From NCBI GenBank assembly GCA_030523805.1, contig JAUNHS010000087.1, positions 1-6,980 on the forward strand: DNA of 6,980 nt, given 5' to 3'. Position 1 is the stretch's first letter. Each line of letters starts with the position of its first letter. The notes beneath the pieces are model-generated. The model was given only the letters and a program-made list of their open reading frames with translations. It ran no database searches and was not told the origin of the DNA. This document shows positions 4,090 to 6,980 of this stretch, one piece after another. Origin of the DNA: Acinetobacter sp. GTDB lineage: Bacteria; Pseudomonadota; Gammaproteobacteria; Pseudomonadales; Moraxellaceae. Made by a program: the position numbers and the translations under genes.

Positions 4090-6864
4090 ATGAACTTTAA
4101 ATTACGTCCTTTAACATGGGCATTGCACCTTGCTACTGTGAGCTTAATTTCGCCATGGGCATGGGCAGATGATGATACAGAACGCAAGCAACCAATATTG
4201 CCGACCATTGAAGTTACCGCTGTGGAAGGCATCACGGCAAATCCTTTAGAGCAAAAAGCCAGCGATATGCTGATTAAAAAAGAAGCCTTGCAAAAGCGTT
4301 CAGCAACCATTGGTAATGCTTTGGCAGGCGAATTAGGCATTCATTCCAATCCCTTTGGTGGTGGTTCGTCCTCTCCTGTGATTCGTGGGCAAGATGGCGT
4401 GCGTGTCAAAATTTTGCAAAATGGCACGGACGTGATTGATATGTCAGCATTGTCGCCTGACCATGTGGTCGCAGCGGATACCTTGCTTGCCAATCAAGTG
4501 GAATTGGTGCGTGGTTCATCAACTTTGCTGTATAGCACTGCTTCGCCTGCTGGCGTGGTCAATGTGGTGGACGGACGCATTCCAAGCCAAATGCCACAAG
4601 GGCAAATTGTACCGAATGTTGAAGGCGAAACTTTGTTGCGTTTTAATAGTAATAATGATGAAAAAGTCGCCACAGCAGGCGTAACGGTGGGCGTGGGCAA
4701 TCATGTGGCTTTACGATTTGAAGGGTTAAAACGTGCTGCCAATGATTATCATGTGTCGTCTTTTCAGTCTGATGAATTGCTTGATTATTTGCCTGATAGC
4801 GATAATAAATCAAGCGTTGGCACGTTCGGTGCGTCATGGATTGGCGAGCATGGTTACGTTGGAGCATCGTACAGTCGCCGTGAAGATCAATACGGCATTC
4901 CAGGGCATAATCATAACTATGATATGTGCCGAGCCCATTTTATTGAAGAAGATGGCGTGTTGGAACGTGGCACGGCAGGGCGATATTATTTGTCGGTGTA
5001 TCCACATTTGATGGACGATTTAGATTTAAAAGATGAACCACATTTTCATGGTTGTCGTCCGCATGATAGTAGTCATGCCCATAGCCACGCTACGCCATTT
5101 GGTTTTGAGCATAATCACAACCACAGCGGCCCTTGGGTGGAGATGAAAAGTGATCGCTATGATGTGCGTGGCGAATGGCGTGAGCCGTTCAAAGGTTTGG
5201 ATAAAATCAAACTTAGCCTAACCCATGCCGATTATTATCACGATGAACGAGACCCTGGTAATCCTGAACGCCCAACACGCACAGGCGAATCATCGGAAAA
5301 TGATTATGGTCATGCTGCAGCGATTTTTAAAAATACAGGTTTTAATAGCCGTTTGGAATTTTATCACACGCCAACGGAGCGTTTAAAAGGCGTATTTGGC
5401 GTGCAATATCAAACGCAAAAAGCTAGTGCTTTAACACCTTATTTGCCTGCCGAAGGGGCATTGCCAGAAGCTCGTCCACGCAATTTGCTTGTACCACATA
5501 GCAATCAAGGCTTGAGCGTATTTGCTTTAGAATCGTTAAAATTAGGCGATGTTACACTGGAATTGGCAGGGCGTTATGAACGTCAAAAAACGCCAGTGCA
5601 TTATAATCATGAACTGTTAGCCCAAGAATTACAGCGTTATAATAGCGATCCACATCGCCCTAAAACCACCGACCGAGAAGCCAAGCACCCCGATTTAACG
5701 CAGTTTAAACAAAATGCGTTTTCTTATTCGGGTACGTTATTATGGGATTTTAAGCCGAATAGCCGCCTGTCTTTCACTGCATCGCACAATGAACGCTTGC
5801 CTGCACCAATGGAGTTGTATTATCACGGCAAACATTTGGCGACCAATTCATTTGAGCATGGCAATAAAGATTTGAAAAAGGAGCAATCTAACAATTTTGA
5901 AATCGGCATTGCTCATCAAGGCGAGCGTGTGGATTATAAAGCCAGCACCTATTTGAGTGATTTTAAAAACTATATTTTCAATGAAAATGTGGACAAAGAA
6001 GGCAATTTATACGTTCGTCGTTACAATCAAACCACTGCAAAATTTTATGGTGTGGAAGGCGAATTGACCTATCATGCAACGCCAAATCATCGTTTTACCA
6101 TTTTTGGCGATTTGGTGCGTGGCAAATTGGGTGAATTATCGCCAGTGCAAGGGGCGATTAAAAAAGACCAAGTTGCTGTAGTGGAATTAAAAGATGAATG
6201 TATCGGTTACGATGCCGAGCAACTCAACGCTAATATTGGAGTGTGTACGCAACTGGCAGCTAATTCGCTGAACCAATTACCCCCTGTAAAAATTGTCGCT
6301 GATGAAGAATGTACCGCTGATGATTTTGAAAGTGATTCAAGCTGTTTCTTGGTGTATGCGGCAGATTTACCACCTGAAGTGTTAAAACGACCTGCCAGCA
6401 ACGCCCCACGAGTTCCGCCTGCACGTTTAGGTTTCCGTTATCAAGGCGAGTTTGGTAGTAATTGGTCGGCAAATGTGGAATATAGCCACGTTTTTCCACA
6501 AAATCGCATTGCTGTTTCTACCATTCCAATTCGTCCGAGTGTGTATCGCAATGATGATGGCGAATATTGCCCGTACAACGATGCTTACGAATGTACCGAT
6601 GAAGGCTACAAAAAATTGGCATACGGACACGAAAACAATGACAAGAAAATTTACGCACGCCATGTGTATGAAGAACGCACCAAAGGTTACAATTTGCTCA
6701 ATTTAGGTGTGGATTATCGTAAAACTTTTGGTAATATGGATTATACATTCTCACTCAATGCCAATAATGTGTTGAATGAGAAAGTGTATATTCATAATTC
6801 ATTCTTGCCATTTGTGCCGCAAATGGGGCGTAATTTTGTATTTGCGGTGAATGCGAAGTTTTGA
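4090..6864 (+). CDS. znuD: ZnuD, zinc-regulated TonB-dependent outer-membrane receptor
   Basis: Outer-membrane receptor of 924 residues for zinc (in Neisseria also linked to heme), powered by TonB-ExbB-ExbD. An open frame runs back to 3949, but the start at 4090 gives a clean signal peptide (residues 1-26, ending AWA before Asp27) and lies downstream of the operators; GGGG at 4081-4084 may serve as ribosome site. A TonB box-like PTIEVTAV occurs at 38-45. The plug spans about 50-165 (NALAGELGIHSNPFGGGSSS, PVIRGQDGVRVKILQNG, QVELVRGSSTLLYSTASPAG). The rest is a 22-strand-type barrel ending NAKF with terminal Phe. The ZnuD signature is the His-rich loop at 273-345: 13 His, including GHNHNYDMC, FHGCRPHDSSHAHSHATPFG and HNHNHSGP, closely resembling the meningococcal zinc-capturing loop. 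The protein is longer than meningococcal ZnuD (about 758 residues, from memory), partly through a loop of about 97 residues between G678 and P776. Its eight mature cysteines (280, 322, 704, 719, 741, 752, 827, 835) all lie in predicted loops. It is a single-gene unit with its own terminator. Confidence 0.92.
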   Translation: MNFKLRPLTWALHLATVSLISPWAWADDDTERKQPILPTIEVTAVEGITANPLEQKASDMLIKKEALQKRSATIGNALAGELGIHSNPFGGGSSSPVIRGQDGVRVKILQNGTDVIDMSALSPDHVVAADTLLANQVELVRGSSTLLYSTASPAGVVNVVDGRIPSQMPQGQIVPNVEGETLLRFNSNNDEKVATAGVTVGVGNHVALRFEGLKRAANDYHVSSFQSDELLDYLPDSDNKSSVGTFGASWIGEHGYVGASYSRREDQYGIPGHNHNYDMCRAHFIEEDGVLERGTAGRYYLSVYPHLMDDLDLKDEPHFHGCRPHDSSHAHSHATPFGFEHNHNHSGPWVEMKSDRYDVRGEWREPFKGLDKIKLSLTHADYYHDERDPGNPERPTRTGESSENDYGHAAAIFKNTGFNSRLEFYHTPTERLKGVFGVQYQTQKASALTPYLPAEGALPEARPRNLLVPHSNQGLSVFALESLKLGDVTLELAGRYERQKTPVHYNHELLAQELQRYNSDPHRPKTTDREAKHPDLTQFKQNAFSYSGTLLWDFKPNSRLSFTASHNERLPAPMELYYHGKHLATNSFEHGNKDLKKEQSNNFEIGIAHQGERVDYKASTYLSDFKNYIFNENVDKEGNLYVRRYNQTTAKFYGVEGELTYHATPNHRFTIFGDLVRGKLGELSPVQGAIKKDQVAVVELKDECIGYDAEQLNANIGVCTQLAANSLNQLPPVKIVADEECTADDFESDSSCFLVYAADLPPEVLKRPASNAPRVPPARLGFRYQGEFGSNWSANVEYSHVFPQNRIAVSTIPIRPSVYRNDDGEYCPYNDAYECTDEGYKKLAYGHENNDKKIYARHVYEERTKGYNLLNLGVDYRKTFGNMDYTFSLNANNVLNEKVYIHNSFLPFVPQMGRNFVFAVNAKF

Positions 6865-6874
6865 TTACATAACC

Positions 6875-6910
6875 AAAGTGGGTATGGTAAATTGATCGTA
6901 CCCATTTTTT
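6875..6910 (+). terminator. Intrinsic terminator of znuD
   Basis: TGGGTATGGT (6879-6888) pairs with ATCGTACCCA (6895-6904), with two G-U wobbles, around the six-base loop AAATTG. Six T follow at 6905-6910, and AAAG at 6875-6878 can extend the stem by pairing into them. It begins 11 bases after the znuD stop. Confidence 0.85.
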
Positions 6911-6924
6911 ATAAGGAAAAAATC

Positions 6925-6975
6925 ATGACTTACGATACGAGTAACATTTTCGCCAAAATCCGTGCGGTGATTTAA
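6925..6975 (+). pseudogene. Start of a probable HIT-family hydrolase gene, frame broken after 16 codons
   Basis: ATG at 6925 has a good Shine-Dalgarno sequence, AAGGA at 6913-6917, seven bases upstream. It encodes MTYDTSNIFAKIRAVI and stops with TAA at 6973-6975. NIFAKI at residues 7-12 is how many HIT (histidine triad) nucleotide hydrolases begin, where it is usually followed by (I/L)RG(E/D)(I/L)P. Reading on in another frame from 6966 gives Gly-Asp-Leu (GGT GAT TTA), so a one- or two-base indel after the Arg codon would restore a HIT-like continuation. The window ends five bases after the stop, so the downstream catalytic HxHxH motif cannot be checked. Alternatives are a sequencing or assembly error at the end of the piece, or a genuine 16-residue ORF. 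The family call rests on few residues. Confidence 0.35.
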
Positions 6976-6980
6976 GGTAA

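Noticed and set aside
4733..5011. Other-frame open frames within znuD
   Set aside because: They are shadows of znuD, with low-complexity products and no ribosome sites.

Overview
The window looks like chromosome of a low-to-moderate GC gammaproteobacterium of the Moraxellaceae (Acinetobacter/Moraxella type). This is inferred from three things: a Slam-type outer-membrane translocator beside its likely surface-lipoprotein client, a ZnuD-type zinc receptor behind Zur-like operators, and the general base composition. No rRNA, tRNA, CRISPR array or insertion sequence was seen.

Left part (1-2727, + strand): a 389-residue lipoprotein with a TbpB-like C-terminal barrel (42-1211) is followed, after a terminator-like hairpin, by a 467-residue Slam protein (1324-2727). 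Slam proteins move particular lipoproteins to the outer face of the outer membrane, so the two read as a client/translocator pair. The client's ligand cannot be named from sequence. Slam changes base composition sharply where its TPR domain meets its barrel.

Middle (2728-4089): an 86-base convergent gap holds a long imperfect hairpin. A nitronate monooxygenase-type flavoenzyme lies on the minus strand (3884-2814). A 205-base divergent region then carries a minus-strand promoter, a 15-base tandem duplication, and two Zur-box-like palindromes in front of znuD.

Right part (4090-6980): znuD encodes a 924-residue TonB-dependent receptor with a His-rich loop and eight cysteines, all in predicted extracellular loops. 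It ends at a strong intrinsic terminator. Fifteen bases further on, a well-initiated reading frame starts like a HIT-family hydrolase but stops after 16 codons, just before the window ends.

Two envelope systems, Slam with its surface lipoprotein and a Zur-type zinc receptor, therefore lie within 3 kb of each other, separated by an ordinary metabolic gene. The most open questions are the lipoprotein's ligand, the mosaic look of slam, and the cysteine-bearing loop insertions of ZnuD.
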